Shown here: one piece after another, positions 43,170-52,216 of the stretch
How positions within the stretch are numbered: the first letter of the stretch is position 1
Layout: every line of letters begins with the position of its first letter
The notes under the pieces: model-generated
Told to the model about the DNA's origin: nothing
The model's input: the letters and a program-made list of their open reading frames with translations, nothing else
Database searches by the model: none
Position numbers and translations under genes: made by a program
NCBI RefSeq assembly: GCF_036492425.1
Contig: NZ_AP025292.1
Location: forward strand, 1,612,001 to 1,676,000
From: Persicobacter psychrovividus
GTDB taxonomy: Bacteria; Bacteroidota; Bacteroidia; Cytophagales; Cyclobacteriaceae
Length of the DNA: 64,000 bases
Direction of reading: 5' to 3'

Positions 43170-44861
43170 TTGAACAAACCCAACAGCAAAACGCAACAGT
43201 TATGGAGTAAATATCAAGCAGAGATATTTATCACTATTATAGGACTTCTGCTGTTTGTACCCTATACGCAAAGCCTTCCACTGATTGAAGGTCAGGAGCT
43301 CAACTTGGCAGAAAAATCCCGAGAAATGTGGCTCACCAAGGAATGGTGGATTCCGCAGATAGGCTTTAAAAAGATTTGGGGCGACCTGCCACTCTTTAGC
43401 TGGTTGATTACAATTTGCACACAACTTTTGGGTGATAACCCACTGTTTTTTAGGCTACCAAATGCTATTAGTGGTGTTTTTACTTTAATCATGATTTACA
43501 GGATGGGTAAAAGCCTTCATGGTATCCGAATGGGATGGCTGTGGCTGGGCAGCTACCTGACCTCCTTTCTTCCTCATTTCTTCTTCAGGTTTATTAACCC
43601 GATTCCACTGCACCACCTGCTATTTTTCAGTGCATTGTATTATTTCTACATCGGCATTCATAAAAAATCTGATAAAAACCTTTTGCTGTGTGGTTTCCTT
43701 ACGGCCCTCAACCTTTTGCTGGCAGGTTCTGAGGCACTCATTATTCCGATAGTGGTGATGGTGGTCATTTATACCATCAACAGAAAAATGCCCCCCTTCA
43801 AAGCCACTCAATTTACACTGATTTTAATGGGCTTCTGTGCGCCAATACTCATTTATTGCGTTTTCTTTCTGATGCAACACAGCATCGAGGATCTTGCGCT
43901 TTCGGTATTTCCAAACATGAGCTTGATGGATCGCTACCATTCTTATCATGGGCCAATTCCAAGTACCCATTTATGGCTGATTATTGCGGCCTGTTTCCCG
44001 ATGAGCTTACTTGCGATTGCCTATTTCATTTCCAATATCAATGAACAGCGCAACAAGCTTTTTAAAAAATTTATGGCCATTACCCTTTGGGTAATCCTGA
44101 TTTTATTTGCTTTTCTGCCTTCAAAAAACTGGTTTTATTTTAATGCCCTGGCCTTGTTTCCACTCAGTTACTTTTCGGGCCTGTACCTCAATCAGATCTT
44201 CCTGCAGAAGCGTACCTTTCCTGTTTGGTTGTATTCTTCTATTTCCCTGATGGCCATAATTTTTGGCGTAGGGCTGTATATTTTACCCAAACTTGCCGAA
44301 ATCAGTGGGGTATTGCCGCTCGAAGATTACCCGCTGATCAGACAAATGTTTGAAACCCTGAAATTCAATGGAGAACAGGACGGTATTATAGGCCTATTAT
44401 ACACCGCAGGTATTTTGTACGGCCTCTACCTGATGGAGCGAAAAAAAATCACCTTTGCCGTCGAGATCATTTTCTTCTCTATTGTCCTGAGCATTCAGTT
44501 TTCCCTTTACCGTTATTTGCCGGTTGTTGAGGAGGCCTACCAGGGGCCTGCCCTGCGGTTTATTAAAGCTCATAAGGCAGAAGATTGCTACATTTTGGCC
44601 AGTGGCACCAATAATGCGTCCCCTTTATTTTATGGTCAACAGCAAAAAAGCGGTCCTAAAAGTCAGTCTGCTGACTGGTTACTTTTTGGCAATATTGATA
44701 AAGACCTGTACATCTATATCCGAAAAGAGCAGCATTTCAGGGTTAGAGGCGTGAGAAACCTAAGGTTGATATATGAAGAAAATGGCTTCTATTTTTATCA
44801 CCGTCCTGCGGTTCATCAAGATCCTGAAAAGGAAAAAGCAACTTCCTCACCTAAGCCATAA
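43170..44861 (+). CDS. ArnT/PMT-like membrane glycosyltransferase
   Basis: 563 aa with a large N-terminal part of about 11-12 membrane helices and a soluble C-terminal domain. The first periplasmic loop carries LPLIEGQELNLAEKSREMW and KIWGDLPLFSWL, corresponding to the acidic and KPPL-type motifs of the GT-C (PMT_2/ArnT) family, which use polyprenyl-phosphate sugars. The start is a TTG at 43170; an upstream in-frame stop lies within 25 bases, and the first ATG would delete the first helix. The 3' end overlaps the convergent SpoIIE-type gene by 11 bases. Confidence 0.8.
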   Translation: MNKPNSKTQQLWSKYQAEIFITIIGLLLFVPYTQSLPLIEGQELNLAEKSREMWLTKEWWIPQIGFKKIWGDLPLFSWLITICTQLLGDNPLFFRLPNAISGVFTLIMIYRMGKSLHGIRMGWLWLGSYLTSFLPHFFFRFINPIPLHHLLFFSALYYFYIGIHKKSDKNLLLCGFLTALNLLLAGSEALIIPIVVMVVIYTINRKMPPFKATQFTLILMGFCAPILIYCVFFLMQHSIEDLALSVFPNMSLMDRYHSYHGPIPSTHLWLIIAACFPMSLLAIAYFISNINEQRNKLFKKFMAITLWVILILFAFLPSKNWFYFNALALFPLSYFSGLYLNQIFLQKRTFPVWLYSSISLMAIIFGVGLYILPKLAEISGVLPLEDYPLIRQMFETLKFNGEQDGIIGLLYTAGILYGLYLMERKKITFAVEIIFFSIVLSIQFSLYRYLPVVEEAYQGPALRFIKAHKAEDCYILASGTNNASPLFYGQQQKSGPKSQSADWLLFGNIDKDLYIYIRKEQHFRVRGVRNLRLIYEENGFYFYHRPAVHQDPEKEKATSSPKP

Positions 44862-47800
44862 ATTCATCCCGATTGAAGACGCCATGACGCGGCCCCTTGT
44901 GTTTAACAGAGGCAGGGCGGCAGCCAAACACCATCACATCGTCCACCAATTCTTCCTTACCTTTCCATTTATCGAAAAACTCAGCAATGCGCGTCCCCTG
45001 TTCCTCTGCAGGTTGTCCGATGATCGACTCAAAATATTCATTCTGCAGTCTTTTTTTCATCTTCCGCCCATGCTCACCCCCAAACTGATCGGAGAAACCA
45101 TCAGTGGCCAAAAATATTTCGCAATCCTTGTCAAAGGGTTCCTCAAAATAAGTAAAGCTGAAATCACGATCAAAGATGTTATTGCCGATATAAAAACGAT
45201 CACCTTTGATCACTTTCACTTCTGAATGCTGCACCAGCAATAAATTCATATTTGCCGCAGCGAAATTTAAAACCTGCTGATTTTTATCCACCAGTACAAT
45301 CCCTATTTCAAGTCCTTCACCGCTGCGATTCTTTGCCGTAGCCTCTCGGAAAGTAAACTGTTTTTGAAGCTCCCTTAAAATTATCGCAGGATTGGTTTCT
45401 GCTCTATTAAGGACAATTTCCTCCAATGTTCGCCTTGCATACATGGTCAGCAGTGCCGAGGCAACCCCATGCCCTGTACAATCTGCCACTGCAAAAATCA
45501 CCCCCTGAGGCACCTCTTCAATCCAGAAAAAATCACCGCTTAGGTGATCTTTCGCCCGCGAAAAAAGAAAAGAATGAGGAATGAACTTTCTGATGGTAGA
45601 TAATGAAGGTGAAAAAACTTTTTGAACCCGCTTCGCATAAACAATCGACGCCTCAAGGTTTTGGTTTCTTGATTCCAATTCTCGGTTAAAGCCCTCAATC
45701 TCCTGAGCCTGAATGGCAATTTTTTTATTTTGCTCCTCTAAAACCACCGCTCGATGTTCCAATTCCTGTGTTCTGTTATGCACCTGTTCCTCGAGATATT
45801 CATTTCGGGCCTTTATTTTATGGAGGCTGTACCTGCGGGCAATGTAGATATTTATCAGTAGCAAAAATACATAGAGCGCCAGCATATAATAAGACAAATA
45901 CCATGGCGCACCGACACTCAGGTCAAAAGTTATTGGCGCAATGAAATGATCAAAATTATGCCGTGCCTCAATCGTTATTCGATGTTTTCCAAACGCCAGC
46001 CCAGACAACTGAAACTGCTGCCCCGAACCCCAGCTCTGCCAAACTTCCCCATCCACCAGACACCTGTACATAATCTTAGAATGGTGGTCGTAATTTGCCG
46101 TCGCCACTTGCAACAACAGGCTCTCATCGCTTTTCAGTTGCAATAAGGTCGGCTGTAAATCCTGATTAACAAAAGTGGTGGAGGTGTCTCGAGGTGCATT
46201 GACCACCTTTTGATATTTGAAGAAGCACAATTGCAGACTGTCTTTGGCCATTGTGAAATCTCGATAGACATAATGATCTGTCAGAAAAAACAAATACTTA
46301 TCCTGCCCGATTTTTTTAGAAAGGCTGATATGCGCTGCATCACGGTGGCCTAAACCCAATGGGTAACGATCTCCATTTGCATTTTGAAAGTAAGAAAAAC
46401 CCGCTTTGGTCAGCACCACTTTCCCTGGGCCCTCTTCCTGAACATAGATGCGATGTGAATCGGCCATATTTTCTACCAACTGAAGAGCGCCTTCTTCTGC
46501 ATCAACATGGAAGGTTTGTTCCTTAAAGGCAAAATATAGCTCCTTGTTCTCAAAATAAAACATCCCTTCATCGCTCTGTTTTTGAGTTACAACAACCCGA
46601 TTGTCCATTCTTTTATAGAGTTGATCGGCATTTGGCAATCGTTTACCGTTAGTATATTTTTTAGTATACTCCTCTATCGGCAGCAAGTGATCCATCAAGA
46701 AATCAATTTGAGCGTTGTCTAATTCAAGGAATCCAATATTGTTGCCATCAAAAAATGAAAAAGAAAACCCTTCACCATTTTTGTGATTATGGTGAACTTT
46801 TAAAGGGGAAAATTTAGTATCCAGATAAACTGAAAAGAAGAACAGCTGACGTCCAATAAATTTCGCCACCCCAATAGTTTCTGCCCCGAAACACGCATAA
46901 TATACCTCACCTTTGTAGACAAACTTTTTATACTGGGTAATCGAAAGATTGCCTATTTTTTTGAAGCCTTTAGATTTATCCAAATAGCAATAAAGGAGCT
47001 CCGATTTACCGCCCACAACTAAAGGATAATACACACTTATTCGCTCAAGGTGATCGTTTATCTTATGCAAGGTTTCTACTGAAAACCGCCCAGCAGAATC
47101 GTCATAAGTAAAATGATTAAACTGCTCATCAGCAATATAATATTGTAGATCATTTTCCGCTACACTTATTCGGCTTCCCTCAGGAACATAAACATTTAGT
47201 TGCTGATTTTTTGATAAACATTTCAAATTTCCATGACTGCCCCACCAAATATTTTGCTGCCGATCTACCAAAAAACCATAAGCTTGGTCTTCATCTTGAA
47301 AACTGCCCATCTTTTTCAACGCCTTGCTATGGATGTTAAACAGGAAAGGCGCCGATCGGGCCACGTCAAGGAGAATGTGGTCATCATCATATTTAATGGC
47401 TGCTTTTACCTTGTACTCCAGTAATTCCTCAAAAAACAAGGAATCCGTGATACTCTTCCCTGCTGTATTATATTGATAAACTTCCCCTTTGCGGTTAAAT
47501 ATAAAAGTATTGTTATTCAGGCTGCAAAATCCTACGGGAGTGCTTCTCAATTTGAGGTGGGCCAACGGTTCAACGGCCACTAAATTCTCGTCTTGTAATT
47601 GAAATACCCCTTTAAAAATGTCCGTAACCCAATAATTACCCTCATCATAATACACACTATGACCTTTCCGAAGATCAAAAGTTCGCCACTGTTGCTCCTG
47701 AAAATCATATTGACCAACTTTTGTATCGATGAGGATTGTTACCCGATCGTCTTGCACACTAAATATTGGACTATCTTTAGGTTCAACACTGAAAGGCAAT

Positions 47801-48150
47801 GCACATTTTAACATGGCGCCTTTCGCGGGATCATAGCGATGCAAACTATCCTCCGTCAGGCCAAACATGACCCTTTTTTTATTAAAAAATCGTTTGATAT
47901 AAGGTTTTGGTGAAGGGTATTTATCATTTAAAGGAATGACTTTTTCACCCTGTACCAAACCTATGGACTGGCTTTTACCGACCACATAAATCAACCCATG
48001 ATCATCTTCAAAAATCTTCTGCTCAAAAGTAAATTCTGATATTTCATCCTCAAGGGTGATGGTGGTCAGTTTGTGATCTATTGATCCCTGAGTGGGTTTT
48101 GCCTCCGTAAAGTGAAGCAAGGCAAGCAGTAATAGGTATATATAAGACAT
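44851..48150 (-). CDS. Beta-propeller sensor with SpoIIE/PP2C phosphatase output (copy 1)
   Basis: 1,099 aa. Signal peptide, about 700 residues of propeller-type repeats (Reg_prop-like, for example YDEGNYWVTDIFKGVFQLQDENL), a Y_Y_Y-like beta domain (about residues 715-790), one membrane helix (LSYYMLALYVFLLLINIYIA), a coiled coil and a PP2C/SpoIIE domain with GDFFWIEEVPQGV, VADCTGHGVASALLTMYARR and LATDGFSDQFGG, the metal-binding Asp motifs. It should sense an extracytoplasmic signal and dephosphorylate a cytoplasmic protein, perhaps an anti-sigma antagonist. A close paralogue follows in tandem. Confidence 0.9.
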   Translation of the reverse strand: MSYIYLLLLALLHFTEAKPTQGSIDHKLTTITLEDEISEFTFEQKIFEDDHGLIYVVGKSQSIGLVQGEKVIPLNDKYPSPKPYIKRFFNKKRVMFGLTEDSLHRYDPAKGAMLKCALPFSVEPKDSPIFSVQDDRVTILIDTKVGQYDFQEQQWRTFDLRKGHSVYYDEGNYWVTDIFKGVFQLQDENLVAVEPLAHLKLRSTPVGFCSLNNNTFIFNRKGEVYQYNTAGKSITDSLFFEELLEYKVKAAIKYDDDHILLDVARSAPFLFNIHSKALKKMGSFQDEDQAYGFLVDRQQNIWWGSHGNLKCLSKNQQLNVYVPEGSRISVAENDLQYYIADEQFNHFTYDDSAGRFSVETLHKINDHLERISVYYPLVVGGKSELLYCYLDKSKGFKKIGNLSITQYKKFVYKGEVYYACFGAETIGVAKFIGRQLFFFSVYLDTKFSPLKVHHNHKNGEGFSFSFFDGNNIGFLELDNAQIDFLMDHLLPIEEYTKKYTNGKRLPNADQLYKRMDNRVVVTQKQSDEGMFYFENKELYFAFKEQTFHVDAEEGALQLVENMADSHRIYVQEEGPGKVVLTKAGFSYFQNANGDRYPLGLGHRDAAHISLSKKIGQDKYLFFLTDHYVYRDFTMAKDSLQLCFFKYQKVVNAPRDTSTTFVNQDLQPTLLQLKSDESLLLQVATANYDHHSKIMYRCLVDGEVWQSWGSGQQFQLSGLAFGKHRITIEARHNFDHFIAPITFDLSVGAPWYLSYYMLALYVFLLLINIYIARRYSLHKIKARNEYLEEQVHNRTQELEHRAVVLEEQNKKIAIQAQEIEGFNRELESRNQNLEASIVYAKRVQKVFSPSLSTIRKFIPHSFLFSRAKDHLSGDFFWIEEVPQGVIFAVADCTGHGVASALLTMYARRTLEEIVLNRAETNPAIILRELQKQFTFREATAKNRSGEGLEIGIVLVDKNQQVLNFAAANMNLLLVQHSEVKVIKGDRFYIGNNIFDRDFSFTYFEEPFDKDCEIFLATDGFSDQFGGEHGRKMKKRLQNEYFESIIGQPAEEQGTRIAEFFDKWKGKEELVDDVMVFGCRPASVKHKGPRHGVFNRDEFMA

Positions 48151-48232
48151 TGCGGTAATCCAAATAAAAAAATAAAAGCGTCATGCTCCCATATCAATAA
48201 TTACTTAATGTATTATTTAAATTATTAAGCCG

Positions 48233-48240
48233 CAAATGTA
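48233..48240 (-). promoter_or_regulatory. Possible -7 box of SpoIIE-type gene 1
   Basis: On the minus strand this reads TACATTTG, an exact TAnnTTTG match, about 80 bases before the ATG. No TTTG is found at the expected -33 distance, so support is partial. Confidence 0.35.
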
Positions 48241-48345
48241 TCGCTTTATTTGGGCTGAATATCCTTCAAATGGTTCAACTTTTATTTTATCGGTCTCGCC
48301 TTTCCAATAAGAATGGTATCGCAACAGCTTCCGACAGGTTATGGT

Positions 48346-48424
48346 GTAGGCTGTCGAAAATATGCCATCAGCCTGATTAAAAACTTGAGTTCTACCGATA
48401 GGTAAAAAATAATTGACAGCCTAC
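48346..48424. repeat. 79-bp MITE-like inverted-repeat element
   Basis: GTAGGCTGTC (48346-48355) and GACAGCCTAC (48415-48424) form perfect 10-bp terminal inverted repeats. The left end continues TAGGCTGTCGAAAAT, one base different from the terminal repeat of the IS at 52217-53711 (TAGCCTGTCGAAAAT). No coding capacity and no clear target duplication. The rest of 48151-48611 holds nothing else I can support. Confidence 0.5.
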
Positions 48425-48611
48425 TTTTGAATGAGGCAGGCCTCCAGGAAAATTGTGTAGGAATTACGGCTTGTAATACTACCCTATGGGTTGTGGGTTA
48501 CATCTAATTATGTTGGGTTGAAAATATTATACAATCCCGACTTTGCATTATGTTAAACAGTATTGGCTCATCAGAATAATTGTAGAGATCAATTGAGGAG
48601 AATAAAATTCC

Positions 48612-51600
48612 CTAATTCAAAAGAAGCTGCGCATTATCCGTGGCGGATTGTTGTTGCATTGCTGCTTTTTCAATCAAAGCATAAGGTTTACAGCCAATCA
48701 CCATCGCATCATCAATTGCCTCTTCTGCGCCACGCCAAGCTTTGTAAAAAGCTCTTACCTTCTCTCCTTGTTCATTGGCATCGAGCCCATGAATTTCAGA
48801 AAACAGTTTATTTTGTCGGTGAACCATCATTTTTCGGCCTCTGGGTCCACCAAACTGATCGGAGTAGCCATCTGTCGCCAGAAATATTTCCGTACTTTCT
48901 TCAATATCGGCTTCAAAACAGGTAAAACCTGTCTGCGATGAGGTTGTCGGTGTTCCGATATAAAAACGGTTTCCTTTAAACACCTCTTCCACCGTCCGTG
49001 ATTTATGAAATAGATTGATATTTGCCCCTGAGAAATAAAGCTTCTTCTCCTCAACATTAATCATGACGATACCAATTTCCAGCCCTTCGGTATCCATATC
49101 ATGATCATGCTTTTCTTTCTCCAGAAATTGGCGCTGAAGTTCGAGAAGGATCAATGCAGGATTATGTTGTTTCTTCGTAACGACCACTTCTTCGAGACAT
49201 CGGCGTCCGTACATGGTTAATAATGCTGAAGGCACCCCATGCCCGGTACAATCTGCAAGGGCAAAAACCACCCCTTGAGGCACTTTATGAATCCAGAAGA
49301 AATCCCCCGTCAGTTTGTCTTTAGCCTTTGAAAACAGAAAACATTTTGGCATAATTTCTCTGATACCAGCTTCTGACTTGGTAAACATTTTCTGTACCCT
49401 TGAGGCATAATTGATGGAGGCTTCCAGCAGGCCGTTTCTGGTTTCAAGCTTCCTACGACCTTCTTCAATCATATCGGATTGCAGCTTGATTTCAATGTTT
49501 TTTCGTGACAAAACCGCATTTTTCCGATTCAGCTCTCGGGTACGTTCTGCGACATGAATTTCCAGTATCCTGTTTTTCTTTTTTACCCGCTTGATCATCA
49601 ATCGATAAATAAACAAGATGAGCAATAAATAAATCAACAAAGCCGGCTGACTCAAATACCAGGGCCAGGCCACTCTAAAATGATGGTCAAATCGGGAAAT
49701 TCGGGCACCCATATATTCCCGCCCTTCAATTTCGAGCAGATAGCGACCCGTGTTTAAACCAATCAGGTCTATATTTTTAGATGCCGACCATTCACTCCAC
49801 TCCCCTTTATTCAGGCGGTACCTAAACTTGTTGGGCTCATGATTATTGTAAAGGGGCACTCCAACTTCCAGACGCAAACCATCACCATAAGCGAGTACCT
49901 GAGGCAAAGCCAAAGAGGCAACCGATGTGCCTGCTGAAAGTAATTTATGATTGAGCACTTTTACTTTCATCGGCTTTCCCATCGCCAACCGCTGATCGTA
50001 CAGATAGATGCTTTTGGCGGAGTAAAAAGCGGTGATATTATCTGAAAGTTTGAAAAAACCTTTTAGTTGATAAAGCTCCTTTACTGTGGAAGGAAATGGT
50101 ATTTTGGGTTCAGTATCATCGAGTACATCAGATTTGTACACCATATTATTTTTGACCGTCAGCACGCACAGTTCACCTGTCTGGGAGGTCAAGATAAGCC
50201 CTTCGAAATTTTTTCGGAAAAGCACCATTTTATTGTTCTGCGCGTCAAACCTGTAAATATCATCGTTGAACCACGCATAGACCTCCTGCTTAACCTTGAA
50301 AAATTTCACGGCTTTTGTTTTTTTGTCAGTGATGAATTGTTTACAAATAACTTTGTAATCAAGAAGATCATCATGGTTATTGGTAACAAAAAGAGGCGAT
50401 TTGTTCGATGCTTTTGCGGTCATTAAATCCACACTTCTTCCCGCCTTATTCCAGCCGTCTTTCAGTTCCAGTAAACCAATATTATTTCCGTCATGAAATA
50501 GAAACTGAGGGTTTTTATTGGGGCTGCCAATATATATGCCATATTCTGGGTCAATGTCTTTATTGTATGCTGTAAACCAGAAAGTCTCAATTTTCCCATA
50601 AGGATCCAACGCGAGGATTCCCAGGCGGTAAGGACCAAAGCAGGCAATATATTCTTTATTTTCCCACTTAAAAGCCTCAAACCTGCGGTAACTCATCCTG
50701 GTAAGCAGCAACAATTTTTGCTGATCGACACGACCTATCGAAGTGCCGATTTTTGAACAAAGCAGTGTACTGTCTTTCAAAAAGATGTGATTGAAATCTC
50801 CTTTCAGCGCTTTCACCTTCTCGAGTGTAATCCCAAAATTATCTTCCGCTAAAGCCACCTTGCGCAAATAACCATCAGCATAAAGGAGGCTGTCTGTGCC
50901 CTCAACTTTAATAATAGGATCATCGAGCGTTATTTCCCGAAATACTTGTTCAAAAGAAACATGCTTTAGCTCATTTTTATTCAGCCACCAAATATTTTTC
51001 GCATGATCGACGAACATATAAGAAGAGGAAGAATTCTGACTTGCCTTTGTAACGGGGTAGCACGAATGTTTCTTGAGATTATATACAATAGGAGCGCTGT
51101 ATTCAAAACTCAGTGCCACATGGTTTTGATCAAGAAATTGCGCCCCTGTCAAACCATAACTGACCAAGCCCTTTAATTGGCTTCGGGTAACCACCTCTTT
51201 GGTTTTCGGGTCATACTGAATAATATAGCCCCGACGATTGAAAAAATACACCAGCCCATTTTCAGCTTTTAATATACCAACGGGGGTACTTCGTTTTCTG
51301 AAATTCACCTGAAAATCAGATAGGTGAATTTCTCCATTCTCATAAATATAAATGCCTTTTAAAATATCGGTAATCCAAATCTGATGGCCAATAAAGTAAA
51401 AGGAATGACCAAAGGTAAGTGGAAAAGATGACCACTTGTCTTGCTGAATATTATAAACCCAAAATGCAGATTTCAGGAGGATATAAATCGTTTTTTTACG
51501 CAACTTCAGCAGTTCAATATCTACTCCCTTGAGCGCATCAGGCAGCGCAATATTTTGCTGATCTCCACTAACGGAAGTGTACAATAATTCCGTGGGATTT

Positions 51601-51890
51601 ACACTGACATACCGACCGTCCTCAGCAATATAACTGTGCAGGGTCGTCGAATCCATTGGAAACCTACTGACTTTAGAGAAGGCCTGATCGTTGACCAAGC
51701 GCACCTGATGATAGCTATTCTTAAAATAAATAAAGCCTTGCTGATCCTGAAATATCGGCTGACCTATCGGAACCTGTTCAATTTTCGCACTCACACTTAA
51801 TCCTGTCGCTTGCTCGGTAAACCGATCCTGCGCCACGACAAAAGTGGAAAAAAACACAAAAGCTATAAGTAAAAAAAGGCGGGTCTTCAT
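48612..51890 (-). CDS. Beta-propeller sensor with SpoIIE/PP2C phosphatase output (copy 2)
   Basis: 1,092 aa with the same order as copy 1: signal peptide (MKTRLFLLIAFVFFSTFVVA), propeller repeats (GHQIWITDILKGIYIYENGE), Y_Y_Y-like domain (about 715-785), membrane helix (ALLIYLLLILFIYRLMI), coiled coil and SpoIIE domain (GDFFWIHKVPQGVVFALADC, GHGVPSALLTMYGRR, LATDGYSDQFGG). The propeller halves have diverged much more than the phosphatase domains, suggesting duplication followed by change of ligand. 461 bases separate it from copy 1. Confidence 0.9.
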   Translation of the reverse strand: MKTRLFLLIAFVFFSTFVVAQDRFTEQATGLSVSAKIEQVPIGQPIFQDQQGFIYFKNSYHQVRLVNDQAFSKVSRFPMDSTTLHSYIAEDGRYVSVNPTELLYTSVSGDQQNIALPDALKGVDIELLKLRKKTIYILLKSAFWVYNIQQDKWSSFPLTFGHSFYFIGHQIWITDILKGIYIYENGEIHLSDFQVNFRKRSTPVGILKAENGLVYFFNRRGYIIQYDPKTKEVVTRSQLKGLVSYGLTGAQFLDQNHVALSFEYSAPIVYNLKKHSCYPVTKASQNSSSSYMFVDHAKNIWWLNKNELKHVSFEQVFREITLDDPIIKVEGTDSLLYADGYLRKVALAEDNFGITLEKVKALKGDFNHIFLKDSTLLCSKIGTSIGRVDQQKLLLLTRMSYRRFEAFKWENKEYIACFGPYRLGILALDPYGKIETFWFTAYNKDIDPEYGIYIGSPNKNPQFLFHDGNNIGLLELKDGWNKAGRSVDLMTAKASNKSPLFVTNNHDDLLDYKVICKQFITDKKTKAVKFFKVKQEVYAWFNDDIYRFDAQNNKMVLFRKNFEGLILTSQTGELCVLTVKNNMVYKSDVLDDTEPKIPFPSTVKELYQLKGFFKLSDNITAFYSAKSIYLYDQRLAMGKPMKVKVLNHKLLSAGTSVASLALPQVLAYGDGLRLEVGVPLYNNHEPNKFRYRLNKGEWSEWSASKNIDLIGLNTGRYLLEIEGREYMGARISRFDHHFRVAWPWYLSQPALLIYLLLILFIYRLMIKRVKKKNRILEIHVAERTRELNRKNAVLSRKNIEIKLQSDMIEEGRRKLETRNGLLEASINYASRVQKMFTKSEAGIREIMPKCFLFSKAKDKLTGDFFWIHKVPQGVVFALADCTGHGVPSALLTMYGRRCLEEVVVTKKQHNPALILLELQRQFLEKEKHDHDMDTEGLEIGIVMINVEEKKLYFSGANINLFHKSRTVEEVFKGNRFYIGTPTTSSQTGFTCFEADIEESTEIFLATDGYSDQFGGPRGRKMMVHRQNKLFSEIHGLDANEQGEKVRAFYKAWRGAEEAIDDAMVIGCKPYALIEKAAMQQQSATDNAQLLLN

Positions 51891-52207
51891 TCAAAAAGTG
51901 GTGATTTAATTCCCCAAAATACAAAATTTCATACAGCCACAAGCCCTGTCCAATAAATTATTTTATCTATACTAAAAATCACTTCATTTAATCCCAATAA
52001 ACTATTCAAATGATTCAAGTTTCTCTTTGAAGTCTACTGTTCAATTTTCTTCTCTTAGTGTTCTGTCAAATGAATAATGTCTATTTTTTTATCAACAGAT
52101 TATACAGATTTCCGCAGACTTCTTTTATCGCTTATGGGGATTTCATTGGGGCTTGCTTAATTGAACTAAACCACAAATCAAAAAAACCATTCAAATCAAG
52201 GGTATAG
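51891..52207. other. Intergenic region between SpoIIE-type gene 2 and the DDE insertion sequence
   Basis: Divergent or 5' region of gene copy 2. It contains a solo, degenerate left arm of the CACAGATT element (TCAACAGATTATACAGATTT, 52092-52111). No gene seen. Confidence 0.5.
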
Positions 52208-52216
52208 AGGTCTGAT
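52208..52216. repeat. Target-site duplication, left copy (AGGTCTGAT)
   Basis: Nine bases directly outside the left IS end, repeated at 53712-53720. Confidence 0.85.
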
